A stretch of 64,000 nucleotides of DNA from Vicia villosa (Eukaryota > Streptophyta > Magnoliopsida > Fabales > Fabaceae): NCBI RefSeq assembly GCF_029867415.1, contig NW_026705328.1:310001-374000 (forward strand), read 5' to 3'. The notes under the pieces were generated by a model that had not been told where the DNA came from, made no database searches, and worked only from the letters and a program-made list of their open reading frames with translations. Position numbers and translations under genes: made by a program. Positions 11,362 to 22,209 of the stretch are shown in pieces (position 1 is the first letter of the stretch; every line of letters starts with the position of its first letter).

Positions 11362-13397
11362 GGTTTCAGGTTTGATTCTCACCCCTTTCTCTCTTCTGAA
11401 ATTTTTGTTTTGAGTTTGTTAGAGAAATCGGTTAGTAACTGTTAGAGTTAGTTAGGCTGAGTTGGCACTTTCAGTTAGGATTCCGTTCTGATTCTGTTAG
11501 AGGAGTTAGGGAGTTAGAGGTTGGATTGTTAGAGACCTGTTTAAGGGTTTGAAAGTAACTGTTTTTTTCTGTTATGTGTTGAAAGTTAGTTAAAAAAAAG
11601 TGGTTATGTCGGTTGTATGAAAGTTATGACAGTTAGAAGTTTGTTAGAAGTTGAAATGGGGCTGTTTAGGTGGTTAAGATAGGTAGTTAGAGCAGTTGTA
11701 GGGTGGTTAATTTTGATGAACAACTAGGAAACTCGGAATTGAATGGTTAAGAGGAATTTTTGGTTTATTTGACTGAGTTTGTGAACTGTGTTGTATTCAA
11801 AGGGACTGATGTGTGGTTTTGTGTATATGCAGGGCTGCTAAATGTGCGCATTTGGGGGCTGCTATTACATGGTTCTTTGACTTTGTTTGGCTGCCCCGAA
11901 AATGCTGAGCAAATCCTCTCTTTTTTTTTTGGATAATTTCATGAATGAAATAATGATGTTGTTTGCACTTGATTATGCAGGTTTGGCAGCTGGTTTGGGT
12001 GTGGAGTAGAAGATGTTGCAGCTGTATTGATTGTGTGCAGAGCCCTTATGCAGAAATTTGGCGGAGGCATGAAGATATGTTGTTTTGTAGGAGAGTGAAT
12101 TGTAGTTGTAATTCTGGGTTTGTTGGTCTGAATTCAGCAGGTGGTTCAGCTACGGTGTTTGATTCAATCATTCCTTCAACGAGAACCTTGAAGCCGGTGT
12201 TCACTTGGATCACATCTTCACGGAGAAACCATCATTGCTTGGTCATAGAGAACACTTGAAACAAGGAGTAATTAGGATGGGGTTTGGGATAGGAACAATA
12301 GGTTCTTCACGTTTTCTCTTGTTATAATTTTCCATATACAGCAGTAGTGGTGATGTAACGGGAACCTTGCATAAGCTCTTTCAGTATTGGAATCATTCAT
12401 GTAATTTTTCCTTTTTTTTTTGTGTAAGAATGTAATAAATGCAAAAGTGCTTGCTTTGAGGATTTTTTTTGAATGAATTTTTTGAATACAATTTTGGGAT
12501 ATTTGAATTATGAGTGAATGTATGAAGTTGAACCATGTTAACTTGAATGACATTTCCTTAGTATTTTGAATGAACTTATGCATCTTGAGATCATGTCTTA
12601 CGACTTTGAATCATGGTGAACTTGGACTTGATGAATGAAGTCGGTGAAAAACTCTGAATGATATTTCAATTCTCAAATGATCCTAAATTAAATCTCCAAT
12701 ACAATTCACGTTGTATTGCAACAAGCACACAATTGGGAGAAATGATAATTCCTTGATCATAGACAATTCACAACCTCATTTCTTGCACCATGTGTCTTAG
12801 CTTGAACCACCCGTCTTGAAAGCAATTTGAATAGTGGGATCAATCATATCATCAAATCAAATTCATCCTCACATCATTGTGAATCTAATTCAACCTCAAT
12901 TCCTTAATTCAAACCAAACTACCAACAAATTGAACATATAGTGGTGCCTTGAATACAACGCTCTCTTTAAGCTCATAATTTTGTATCATGGTTCGTTCTC
13001 TTTGCAATCCACTCCACAAACCCCTTGACTCAATGATTACAAATGAAATATCCTGAGGAATCCTTTGGATGAAGACAAGACTTGAAGCATAGGAGACCAT
13101 CTTAGCATGAAATCTAGTGAACCTTAGTGGAATTAACAAATTCAGACACCGCGCCTAAAAACCATTATCCTCTTGGCCTTGATGAATCTTCATAGAGGAA
13201 AACCCCTGTGACTTCAGGAGAAAGAAATCCAAAATGAATGACCATATAAAAACCCTGTCTTCCAAGATCCTTGATTCAATGCAAAGTTATTGATTAATGA
13301 TGCATGATGTGTTAGATGACTTAAGTGAGAGATGCATATGAATGTAAAGCTTAAACCACTTAGAAATAAATATGTGGGCAAATTTTGGGGTGCAACA

Positions 13398-13410
13398 GCT
13401 GCCCCTATTC
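13398..13410 (-). other. Polypurine tract of Element 2
   Basis: On the minus strand GAATAGGGGCAGC directly abuts the LTR start TGTTGCACC. The same core, RGGGGCAKC followed by TGT, marks Elements 1 and 3 and the LTR at 38635. Confidence 0.85.
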
Positions 13411-13554
13411 AATCTGCTTGGACCTGAATGTACGAACGACACAAGTTCTAGACATGAGAGGTGAAAGTGGATTGAATACCCAAAAGTACCATCAAAATTT
13501 GCATTTCGTGGTAGCGCAAAGAGTGTTGAGTTATATCAAAGGTAGACCAGACAA

Positions 13555-14330
13555 GTTGCTAACCTTAGTTAGACTTTGAAAAGATTGCTATCCTTAGATA
13601 GACTTGAAAAGGAGGGTGCTAACCGTAGTTAGACTTGAAGAAGAGGCGACACCACCGTAGCGTGACTCCGCAAGGAAGAACCATCCTTAGACGACTCAAC
13701 CAAATTGCTAACCTTAGTTAGACTTTGAAAAGAAGACACAACCGTAGCGTGACTCCACAAGGAAGAACCATCCTTAGACGACTCAACCAAATTGCTAACC
13801 TTAGTTAGACTTTGAAAAGAAGACACAACCGTAGCGTGACTCCACAAGGAAGAACCATCCTTAGACGACTCAACCAAATTGCTAACCTTAGTTAGACTTT
13901 GAAAAGAAGACACAACCGTAGCGTGACTCCACAAGGAAGAAACCATCCGTAGACGACTCTACCAAATTGCTAACCTTAGTTAGACTTTGAAAAAGATTGT
14001 TAACCTTAGTTAGACTTTGAAAAGAAGACACAACCGTAGCGTGACTCCACAAGGAAGAAACCATCCGTAGACGACTCTACCAAATTGCTAACCTTAGTTA
14101 GACTTCAAAAAGAGACACAGCCGAAGGGTGACTCGATAAAGGATGAAACCAGCCGAAGGGGAATCCGATCCTAATTTGCTAACCTCGGTTAGACTTGAAC
14201 AAGGAGACGTAGCCGAAGGACGACTCCAAAAGGAAGAAACCAGCCGAAGGGGAATCTTACCAAATTGCTAACCTCAGTTAGACTTGAAAGAGAGACACAG
14301 CCGAAGGGTGACTCGAGATCTGAAAGAGTA
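13555..14330 (-). repeat. 87-bp tandem array made of small hairpins, Element 2 3' region
   Basis: About eight imperfect units of 87 bp. Three consecutive 87-bp units at 13690-13950 are nearly identical; flanking units are more diverged. Each unit holds short hairpins around a CCTTAG/CCGTAG/CCGAAG core. Examples with changed but matching arms: CTAAC/GTTAG (13559-13563 with 13568-13572) versus CTATC/GATAG (13588-13592 with 13597-13601), and GAG.CAC/GTG.CTC (14112-14134) versus GAG.CGT/ACG.CTC (14204-14226). The location next to the polypurine tract matches the known hypervariable 3' region of Tat elements. Frames through the array are by-products. Confidence 0.9.
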
Positions 14331-16229
14331 TGCCAATAATCATTGGACTTGGCTGAAGTATTGTTATTCATGAAACATAAGAACTACAAAGTCCCTTCAG
14401 GCCGAAAAGCGGGGTGTAATTCTACGAGAGTGACAATCATTCGAAATGCCACACACAAAGTATGAGTTATCTAAATGATTGAGCTCAGCAAACGGGAAAT
14501 CACCAAAGAAATAATGATCTTTGTGAAGAAAGATTTCGTATCCAATCCACACTGGAGAGAGAAAGTGGGACTTCTTCTGGGAATATATTACTTTGTGCCT
14601 TCGGAGCACATAACAACTTGGCTTATGCATGTTTGAATTTTTCCATGGCGTAATGCTCCATATTCATGGAAATGCTACGCATTTTTGTAGATGTAATGTG
14701 AATGCAATGATTACTATATGCAGAGATAACGAGGGCCCTTTAGAGAATATTCCGCTGACTTGTCGATCGAACTTTGTCTCTGACCTCGGGAGAGGTAAAC
14801 ATCAGGGAGAATCCCCTTAGTGTTAAGAACTCTGTGGGGGTGCCAATAGACATTGGACTTTAACTTGCAGGATATACTTCTGATTATTGACTTGAAGAAC
14901 TAACTTCTGACTTCTCACCACATGCCATTGCTTGGAGAATTTTCAGCTTGAGGAGATTCCCTCGATTCACCTTATTGGCGATGAGAAATATTGATGAGGA
15001 ACCCTTGTTGGGAGGATTGGAACACTCCTAGGGGAAATAAACTCCTATGCTCGTGGAATGGAACAAACTCTCAGGAGAAATAAACTCCTACACTCGGGGA
15101 GAGAATGAATTCTCAGGAGAAATAAACTCCTATGCTCGGGGAGTGACTTTTCTAGGAGAAATAAACTCCTATGCTTAGGAATGGAATTAAATCTCAGGAG
15201 AAATAAACTCCTATGCTTGGGGGGAGAGTAACTTTAGGCATCTTGCTGGGGAAAAGAATTATGATACTTCTCCTTTTTGTGATGGCCAACTGTACTTTAC
15301 AAGTGAATGATGGTTCCCAAAAGATTGTGCCCCAGGCTGCCTGACTTACGAAGAGATTTGGTTTACAAAGACATTTGCCTCAAAAGGATCCTTACACCAT
15401 AATTACTCGAGATAATTCTGCCTCAGCATATCCAAGCGTTTGAAATATTCTTTCTCTTGATCCACGGATCCTTGAAGAGATTTGTCGAATCTCGACGTAA
15501 CTGCCCCAGATTGAGTGAATTTGAGAGATTCCTCGACGTCACTACTTCAGATTGATTGAAATCAAGAGAGAGATTCCTCGATTTGATTGACCCTGATTGG
15601 TCTAATTTGAGATGTCAAACCTTGATTTGCTTGCCCCAGATGGGATGAACTCACGAGAGAGATTCCTCGTCGTGACTGCCCCTGATTATGTACATCTTAT
15701 CATGATCCTCAAGTCTACTTTCTTCGAAGTCAACCAAACTGTGGAAGCACCTTTATCATGCTCAATGGAGTCTTCAAACTCTTCCCCTCGGGGTACTTAA
15801 TCGAAATGCATCTACTCCACCGAGTACTCAAACTTCTTCCCTCAGGGTAGTCAATCAAAGAAGGTATAAACTGATTATGCTCAATGGAGTCTTCAGGCAA
15901 CATGCCCCTTGATATATTAGTCTCTGGAATGATTTCTTTTTACTCTACGGAGTTTTCAAGTCTCTTTTACTCTGACATGATCAATCTCTTTATGGATTCT
16001 CATCATAGAAATTTCCTTGATGTTTAAGCAAATGTTTTGTATGCAAAAGAATGTTAATTCTAAGAATGATAATTCTAATGCAAAGCCTATGCTAGTCTTG
16101 CAGTTTAAAACTTTTTATGCAATGAGGTGACCACCTCTTGTGAATGGAATGTAAAGCGGGCATACAATACCAACAAATATGTGTTACGCTTCATTGAGAG
16201 TCAGTTACACGCTATCTCTTTGGAGTGCG
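14331..16229 (-). mobile_element. Element 2 3' region: non-coding, repeat-bearing
   Basis: No credible coding frame. Visible structure: CCAAT/ATTGG hairpins at 14333-14346 and 14843-14858; a five-copy AGGAG...CTCCT motif at 15020-15230 (listed separately); repeated GAGAGATTCCTCG words at 15520-15690 next to CTGCCCC/TTGCCCC; and repeats of ATGCTCAATGGAGTCTTCA at 15750-15900 with the hairpin core CCCCTCGGGG at 15785-15794. All look like diverged tandem duplication within a 3' region. Confidence 0.75.
15020..15230 (-). repeat. Five direct repeats of a 30-45 bp unit carrying an AGGAG/CTCCT hairpin
   Basis: The word AGGAGAAATAAACTCCTA (stem AGGAG 15073-15077 with CTCCT 15085-15089, loop AAATAAA) recurs five times, separated by ATGCTCGGGGAG-like spacers. 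In the first copy the stem is TAGGGG/CTCCTA, allowing one wobble. Confidence 0.85.
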
Positions 16230-16385
16230 TTTTTGAAATAAACCCTACTTCAATTAGGACTTTTAAGGGTTGTAACTTGGCCGGGTTCACGGTTTTCAAA
16301 AACAAAGGATTTTTAGGGCTCAAAATTATTTGGTGCCCACCCCCTTCGTGATGTTCTCCACTCCTAAGTTCAATTAACTCAATAT
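16230..16385 (-). other. Conserved non-coding block B2, Element 2 copy
   Basis: In element orientation: a GTTAACTGAACTTAGG-like start, GGAGAACATCACGAAGG, TTTGAGCC, AACCGTGAA, GGCCA, AAAAGTCCTAATTG. The same block occurs in order in Element 1 (27312-27465), Element 3 (49448-49580) and Element 4 (56020-56160). It has no shared reading frame, so it is probably an RNA- or DNA-level signal of the family. Confidence 0.8.
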
Positions 16386-16449
16386 AAGTGCTCATCCCTC
16401 ACAAGGAATTTTAAGATGGTTGAGGAATCAATGAGGTTTTTTCGGACAT

Positions 16450-16657
16450 GGCAGTCGCTCACCTTTTATTCTTTTGATTTATTGTCACACGACTTTGTTC
16501 TTGCTTTATTTTTCACCATCATTTTTTCTTTCTATTGCCATATTCTTTTCTTTATCCTTTTTCTTTTCTTTTTTTTTTTTGCAATATTTTTTCCTTTCTT
16601 GAACAAGTCGTGTGACCTCGCATTGTCTTTGATTCGTTGGAAGTGATTGCGACTGCC
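16450..16657 (-). repeat. Nested inverted repeat, about 208 bp
   Basis: Outer arms GGCAGTCGC (16450-16458) and GCGACTGCC (16649-16657); inner arms GTCACACGACTTTGTTC (16484-16500) and GAACAAGTCGTGTGAC (16601-16616), 16 bp with one bulged base. The loop is pyrimidine-rich on the plus strand (16500-16600). Elements 1 and 4 keep one side of it (GGCAGTCAC and TCACACGA.TTGTTCAA at 26930-26980 and 55620-55680). Confidence 0.8.
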
Positions 16658-16825
16658 TCATTCCATGATTAATGAAGAATTACCATTGTGGCATCATCAT
16701 CTTTTGTCCTCTTGGTAGGTGAAGGATAACCATTACGGTTTTGACTTTCCTCAACCTTTTGAAGGATAACCATTGTTGTATCCTTAGATGCGTATCATTT
16801 GTGAGTTTTGAACACTTGATCGAGT

Positions 16826-16970
16826 TAAATGAACACTACCCTGCCCCAGGGTTAAATTTAAGGGTTTTTTTTTTCAGAAAAGAAACTCCTACTTCAAGGC
16901 TCAAAGGGGTTAACAAGGGTCTATCTCCCTTATATCTCCAGTGTTTAGGGAATTGAAACAATGCCTGTAC
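16826..16970 (-). other. Conserved non-coding block B1, Element 2 copy
   Basis: In element orientation: CAATG.TTTCAATTCCC, GGAGATATAAGGGAGATA, GTTAACCCCTTTGAGCC, GAAGTAGGAGTTTC, AACC.TGGGGCAGGGTAG. Homologous to 26596-26760 (Element 1), 43274-43440 (Element 4) and 50125-50272 (Element 3). Confidence 0.85.
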
Positions 16971-17561
16971 ATCATCAGCAGGGTTTTATTCAAAAACACA
17001 CAATTAGGGATTTTGCATTTTTATTTATCATCATCATTCTCCCTCCGCTCGTTGCCTAAGCAAGAGATTAATAAAGTTGGTATCGTAATGCCAAAAACTT
17101 CTTTTTTTTTTGAGTGAAAACGAATGGATTACTTCAAGACAAACATAAACAATGCATTATGATTTTCATTCAGAAATTAACAAATTTTTACATGCTAGAA
17201 ATGCTTAAACAAACAATGAAACGTTACAAATGAGAATACAATAAAGAACTACATGAATGCCCTTGTTGAGGAGACTTGACTCCGTCTGGACTTATTGCTC
17301 TTGAATACTTTTTTCAGTTTTGATACCCCATTGAGACTTCAACTTGTGCATAAGGCCTCTTGGAGTGGATTGTGGTTATTCCAAAATCAACGAGGACTTG
17401 AATTCTGCCTTTGAATGTCCTACCACCTTCAGTTGAATGGCTAGGTGCCCCGGCATGGTAGCCACTTAACATTATCATATGTTTCTTCCACACACTTTAG
17501 ATTACTTCCCAGAAGAATATTCCAACAAAGGCGTACAAGAGTGGTGCATTTTAGCCTTCTT
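16971..17561 (-). mobile_element. Element 2 internal non-coding segment
   Basis: A/T-rich, no coding frame above noise. Contains GGCTAGGTGCCCCGGCATGG at about 17440, which resembles GGGCACCTGGTTATGATG in Element 4 (41771), and a poly-T run at 17102-17112. Confidence 0.6.
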
Positions 17562-17638
17562 TTAGGGATTCGAGCAATGCAAATGGTGCAATGCTCAAGA
17601 TAAACCATGTCTTGCTTATCCCTCGGTCGGGAGCCCCA
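17562..17638 (-). repeat. Hairpin module H, Element 2 copy 1
   Basis: In element orientation: GGGGCTCCCGACCG, AGGGAT, AAGCAAGAC, inner stem TTGAGCA/TGCTCGAA, then ATCCCT. The outer stem AGGGAT pairs with ATCCCT across the inner hairpin. Five copies occur in the window. Confidence 0.85.
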
Positions 17639-17976
17639 AATATAGATGCTAGAACAGTAATCACCATCATGAATGGAAGAACATTACATTATCATTGAAC
17701 TCAAGAGAGCTATACGTGGTGAGGAAGGCCCAAAACACCAACTGAAATACTAACAATCGGGGATATAACCGAGCACAAGGTATTGAAATTACATCGTTTC
17801 ATTTCTCATATTCTTTCTTTCTCTATTGAGGAGCAAAGGCCACTGAGAAGAAAATTCCGGGAAGAGATGACTTATGATATGAAGCAACAACTTGAGAATG
17901 AGAAATGCCTCGGCAGAACACTCTTGATTACCATATGGCAAAATATTCTGATATAGTTGCACAAGAATTTGTAATG
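17639..17976 (-). mobile_element. Spacer between the two H modules of Element 2
   Basis: No coding signal or strong repeat seen; the sequence is of ordinary composition. Confidence 0.5.
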
Positions 17977-18055
17977 CTTTAGGGATTCGAGCATGCAAAT
18001 GGTGCAGTGCTCAAGACCAGAATACGTCTTGCTTATCCCTCAGTCGGGAGCCCCA
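17977..18055 (-). repeat. Hairpin module H, Element 2 copy 2
   Basis: Same order of elements as copy 1, with inner stem TTGAGCA/TGCTCGAA and outer AGGGAT/ATCCCT. It ends 1.4 kb from the primer-binding site, so in this element both H copies lie in the first third of the internal region. Confidence 0.85.
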
Positions 18056-18857
18056 AGCAACTTCCACATATGTACAAAAGATCACTTTGACTTACACGTC
18101 CAAACTATCCAGAGAGAATAAATGAACTTTGAAGCTCTTGACATCAAGCCTTAGGCACGATCCAACAATGTCTAAATCAGCGGAGTCACAACCCTTTTTA
18201 TGGCTTCCAAACTTTTCTCCAAGAGGTGGAACCTTTTGTCAGATTCAATAATCAGGAACCTGAAGGCTTCCATGATGTGAATTCTCCTTACCAAGAATAG
18301 GAATCTCAGCATTATTTCAAACATTCTGATTCATAAGACCTTCTCATGGGTGAGATTAACATTTGCATTGAGCCTCTGAAGAACCTGCCTCAACTCTTCT
18401 TGTCTAAGAGAGAAATCATGAATAGCCTCTATACACTGATTCACATTAGCCCCCATTTATGTTCCCATCTCATTCAAAACCTCACAGAGTTATTCCAATA
18501 CCAACTTTCGAGCACATAGCGGTGAGAAGTCAGATTTTGTTATTGAAGTCAGAATTTGAATGGAAAGGGCCCCCATAGGCTTCTGAGAGAACTATGAAAT
18601 GCATGATAATATGAATGCATGTTTCATTTATGGAGAATCCTAAAGTCTTTTCACACATTTTATTTCTCTTTTTTCTTTTTTTTCTTTTTTTTTTTGCATA
18701 TAGTATCTTTTCTTTTTTGCTTTTCCATCTTTTCTGTTTTTCTACTTTTTCGTTTCCCTTTTTTTTTGGAAATAGACTTTAGAATCCCCCACAAATGAAG
18801 TGGATAAAGTAATGATGTTATGCAATGCAAAAGCATGGGATCAAGGTCCATACAATA
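18056..18857 (-). mobile_element. Element 2 leader, non-coding
   Basis: No recognised product. Includes a long T/C tract at 18655-18770, A/G-rich on the element strand. Confidence 0.55.
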
Positions 18858-19220
18858 TTAGTATCCACTGTACAATCTTCTGAATAACTGATGTAGGTTA
18901 GGTGTAACAGGATCAAAGGTCCGACACCTTTTTGAATACTCAGGAGAACCAATAGTCACCAACAGAACTGAATAGTCACCAACGGTACCTGTCATGTATA
19001 TCCCTCCCCTCTCACGGGTGTAGTCTAGGTCAGGGTAGGTCAAAATGGCAACCAGCGTTATCAGTCCTCCTGAGGCACCAATGTTGTTGCATCTACATGC
19101 CAACAATGATACCCCATTTGGACCTCGACTGGGCGTGGGTCTCATGATCGCACTAGACAAGACCTGACATCTCATCGGCGTCATGACTATCCACTCTATC
19201 CTAGGTATCCTATGTGTCAC
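18858..19220 (-). CDS. Possible 120-codon leader ORF of Element 2, function unknown
   Basis: The longest open frame in the interior of Element 2. It starts about 270 nt after the primer-binding site and ends at TAG/TAA-rich sequence. The predicted product is arginine-, proline- and tyrosine-containing with two cysteines close together near residue 43 (CRCNN), no signal peptide, no membrane segment and no motif I recognise. Ogre elements are known to carry an extra ORF upstream of gag, so a remnant of such an ORF is possible. Chance openness is equally possible at this length. No ribosome-context evidence distinguishes them. Confidence 0.25.
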   Translation of the reverse strand: MTHRIPRIEWIVMTPMRCQVLSSAIMRPTPSRGPNGVSLLACRCNNIGASGGLITLVAILTYPDLDYTRERGGIYMTGTVGDYSVLLVTIGSPEYSKRCRTFDPVTPNLHQLFRRLYSGY

Positions 19221-19475
19221 TCTGGCCTGGGTATTGGGCCTTTTACCTCACAGAACATCCCACCCAACCTGCAAAACAGAACAGAAGACCCCAAGGAACA
19301 CAGAGTATAATCCATATGCATGCAAACAGAAATAAACATGATATGCAAGCAGAAAAATAAACATGCAAACATATATACAAGGTATAGATATAAAACAAGT
19401 AAACACCCAGTAAAAGAAACAAACAAAGGCTAGGATCGACTCGTTAGGAATGGACCAGCAATAGGTCTAGCAACA

Positions 19476-19493
19476 TCCCCAGCAGAGTCGCCA
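19476..19493 (-). other. Primer-binding site of Element 2
   Basis: On the minus strand TGGCGACTCTGCTGGGGA begins 2 nt inside the 5' LTR end. It is identical to the site of Element 3 (52782-52799). Published Ogre elements use a tRNA-Arg primer; which tRNA matches here was not checked. Confidence 0.88.
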
Positions 19494-20189
19494 GCTGTCG
19501 CTACCGCGAAAAATGGATCAGAGTCGCCACTAATATATTTATCCCATAAGGGAAAGGAATACCAGGAAACCTAACTCAGAATAAGAACAAGGTCTTTCGA
19601 CCAGAGAACAGGGCACGGGAGTCGGTTACGCAAGGGGAAGGTGCTAGCACCCCTCACGCCCATCGTACTCGATGGTATCCACCTATGTTTGTTTCTATCT
19701 AAAGGGTGTCTAATGTCTAAAACCTAAAATGCGAATGAATGCAAAAAGAACACGGGGAAAAGAAGGAATTATTTACAAGTGTGCTCGCTTAGGCCCCGCG
19801 ACCCAATGCCTACGTATCCCTTAAAAGGAATCAGAGCGACCGTAGTTCGGATCCATAGTTTCCATTTGTTTTGTGTTTTTTAGTTGAACAGAGGTTAAGG
19901 TCACAATCCACGATGCTCGACCTTTGGAGACTTATACGCCTATTTTGGAAAGGACTTAACTTGTTCTTAGGTGCCTAACAAGGCAAAAGAAAAGCAAGAA
20001 TTTGGTTTGTGTCTTTTATTGTAATTCCACGATGACGAAGACCCTCTACAGGGCTTCGCATCGCTTCCTTACTCTGTTTTAAGTCAAAGCCTTTTATTAA
20101 GCATTTTGAGTATTTTTGGTTGGTGTTTTTTAAGGGAAATTATTTTGCGACTTAGATCATACCAAGAAAAAGAGTTTTGTTTTTGACTA

Positions 20190-20392
20190 TTTAGAGAATG
20201 CACATCGAGGTCTACACCACAATCGATTCTCTAAATAACGGATAAGAAATACATCGAAATCTACATTCCAATCATTTCTTTTCCGTTTAGTAGAAAAGAA
20301 CGTACATCGGGGCCTACACCCCAATCATTTCTTTTCTACTATGTGAGAAAGAACGTACATCGGGGCCTACACCCCAATCATTTCTTTCTCAC
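20190..20392 (-). repeat. Four-hairpin array, second LTR copy
   Basis: Same four hairpins as 9342-9544 at a constant offset of 10848, with no arm changes seen. Confidence 0.93.
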
Positions 20393-22201
20393 TACACATC
20401 AGAAAAGTCACAGCATGATCTTTGTCAGGTTTTTTTTATTAAGTATTTTAGAGTTGAAAAAGAAAAGAAATGGACAAAGGAGACTAACCTATTCTCTAAT
20501 CTAAGTGTCATTCTAAATCTTATTCTAAAGTCTAATTCTAAAGTTAGCATACTAATGGGATATATTCTAAGAGGAGCATACAAATGGTATTAACAACATG
20601 GGCCAAAAATATGGCTAAAACAAGCAACAAAATCACACAACATTTATACGAAAATAATATGGAAATGGTACAAAAGAAATACAAGAAGCCATTCAAAAAT
20701 TAGTACAAAATTAGTCTAAAAAATACTACTATTTTTATGAGTTTTTTGTTAAGGAAATTGGATCAAGTAAAAGACTAAAACAAAATAGGCTAAAAACTAA
20801 CAATTCTTTTTGTATTGATTTTATGAAGAAAAGGTGTTAGAAATTGAAGTGACTAGTCTAAAAATTAACACTTTTTATGAACAATTTTTATGAAAAAAAA
20901 GTTTGTATTAAAGTCTCAAAATGATAGGAAAATTAATGGTTTTATTCTAAAAAGAAGTGGCAAAAATCTAATTACCTAATTCTAAAAATGAAAACAGGGG
21001 GCGAAATCTGAATTACTTGGTGTGCAAATAGCAGTTAGGGCGCAAGCCCACAAGCAGATGGCCCAAACAGTATTTCTTTCATATCGGTTAGCAAAAAACA
21101 ACGGGTGTTATGGGCTCTGGGGGTACACGAATAGCATTGGCCCAAAGAGCATTTTCAGATTTTTATTTTTGAAATCTTTTCTAATTAACACAGTTAATCA
21201 AGCAAAAAAAAATAAAATAAAAATAAATATATAGAATGGGGAATTAGGGTTATGTTACCCTGTGACGAATCAGCTTCTCTGAGCTTCTTCTCCCTCATTC
21301 AGACTCAGAAGCGTAACGGCGTAGATGGATAACTCGTATTCTCCGGTGAACTTCCGCCGCCGTTGACTCTCCGACTCGATCTCTCACGGTTTCACGCAAC
21401 AGTGCATCGACCACGTCTTCTTCTCCGACGCTACTTTGCGATTTCTTCTCCATCTTAATCGATTATCTCAGTCCTCAATCCCACCTCTTCGCCGATGACC
21501 GACCAAGCACAAGCGTATATCGGAGAGGATAGTGAATCGGATTTACCTACCGGAGTCGTTCGGAGCGCCTTCATCTGTGTCATTTGCGCGAAATCCAACG
21601 GTAAGCTCTCGTTGTTTATGCTCCTTTAACTGCTCTTGCGTCTTCTTCTTCTCGTCTTTTGATTGCGTGATGAAGTTCTCTGTTCTTGAGGATGCAGAGA
21701 TTGAGAAGAGCAAAGTTGACGACGAATTGGTGGAAGATGAGCGTGGAGATTGAACTCGATTCAGATGTTGGATATGATGAATCAGTCACGCTGATTAGAA
21801 CTTGTTGTGATGCAAAGATCCAGAAAAGATTGATGACAAGATGACTATGATGATTGATAGAGAACTGAGATGAAGAATCGATCAAGCTTTCATCTCCTTT
21901 CTGTTAGCTTTTTATTCTGATCATTTTCTGTTGGTCAATTTTGATGATTGAAGATTATCGAAGGTTGATGATGGAGGTTTTTTGTGAAGCTTTTTCAGGT
22001 TACTGATCCTTTTCCCAGTAGTGGAGAATGAAGGTTTAAAGATGATGATGAATGAATGGTGAATGAGAATGAAGAGCAGAAGATGGTGGTGGAAGATTGA
22101 AAAAATGGAGGAGTGTGAATAACTGAGAGTAAAGATGGGTGAGTTCAAAGGATGGTGCAGTGAAGATGAAGTGCCAAAAAAAATGATGAAGAGAGTCTTG
22201 T

Positions 22202-22209
22202 ATATATAG
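22202..22209 (-). promoter_or_regulatory. Candidate TATA box, Element 2 5' LTR
   Basis: TATATATA equivalent to 11354-11361. In this LTR it would drive the full-length transcript. Confidence 0.45.

Larger units (their letters stand above)
8648..13397 (-). mobile_element. Element 2 3' LTR (4750 bp)
   Basis: Plus-strand ends TGTCGCTACC...GGGTGCAACA; in element orientation it begins TGTTGCACCCC. Almost identical to 19496-24243. It contains the four-hairpin array at 9342-9544, a candidate TATA at 11354-11361 and an A/T-rich stretch with several frames of 70-100 codons (for example 10685-10906 and 11963-12259) that have no family resemblance and are probably chance. Confidence 0.95.

Noticed and set aside
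10685..11382. Frames of 73, 89 and 102 codons duplicated at 21532-22229
   Set aside because: The duplication is only because they lie in the two LTRs of Element 2. The frames overlap each other on both strands and have no recognisable domain.
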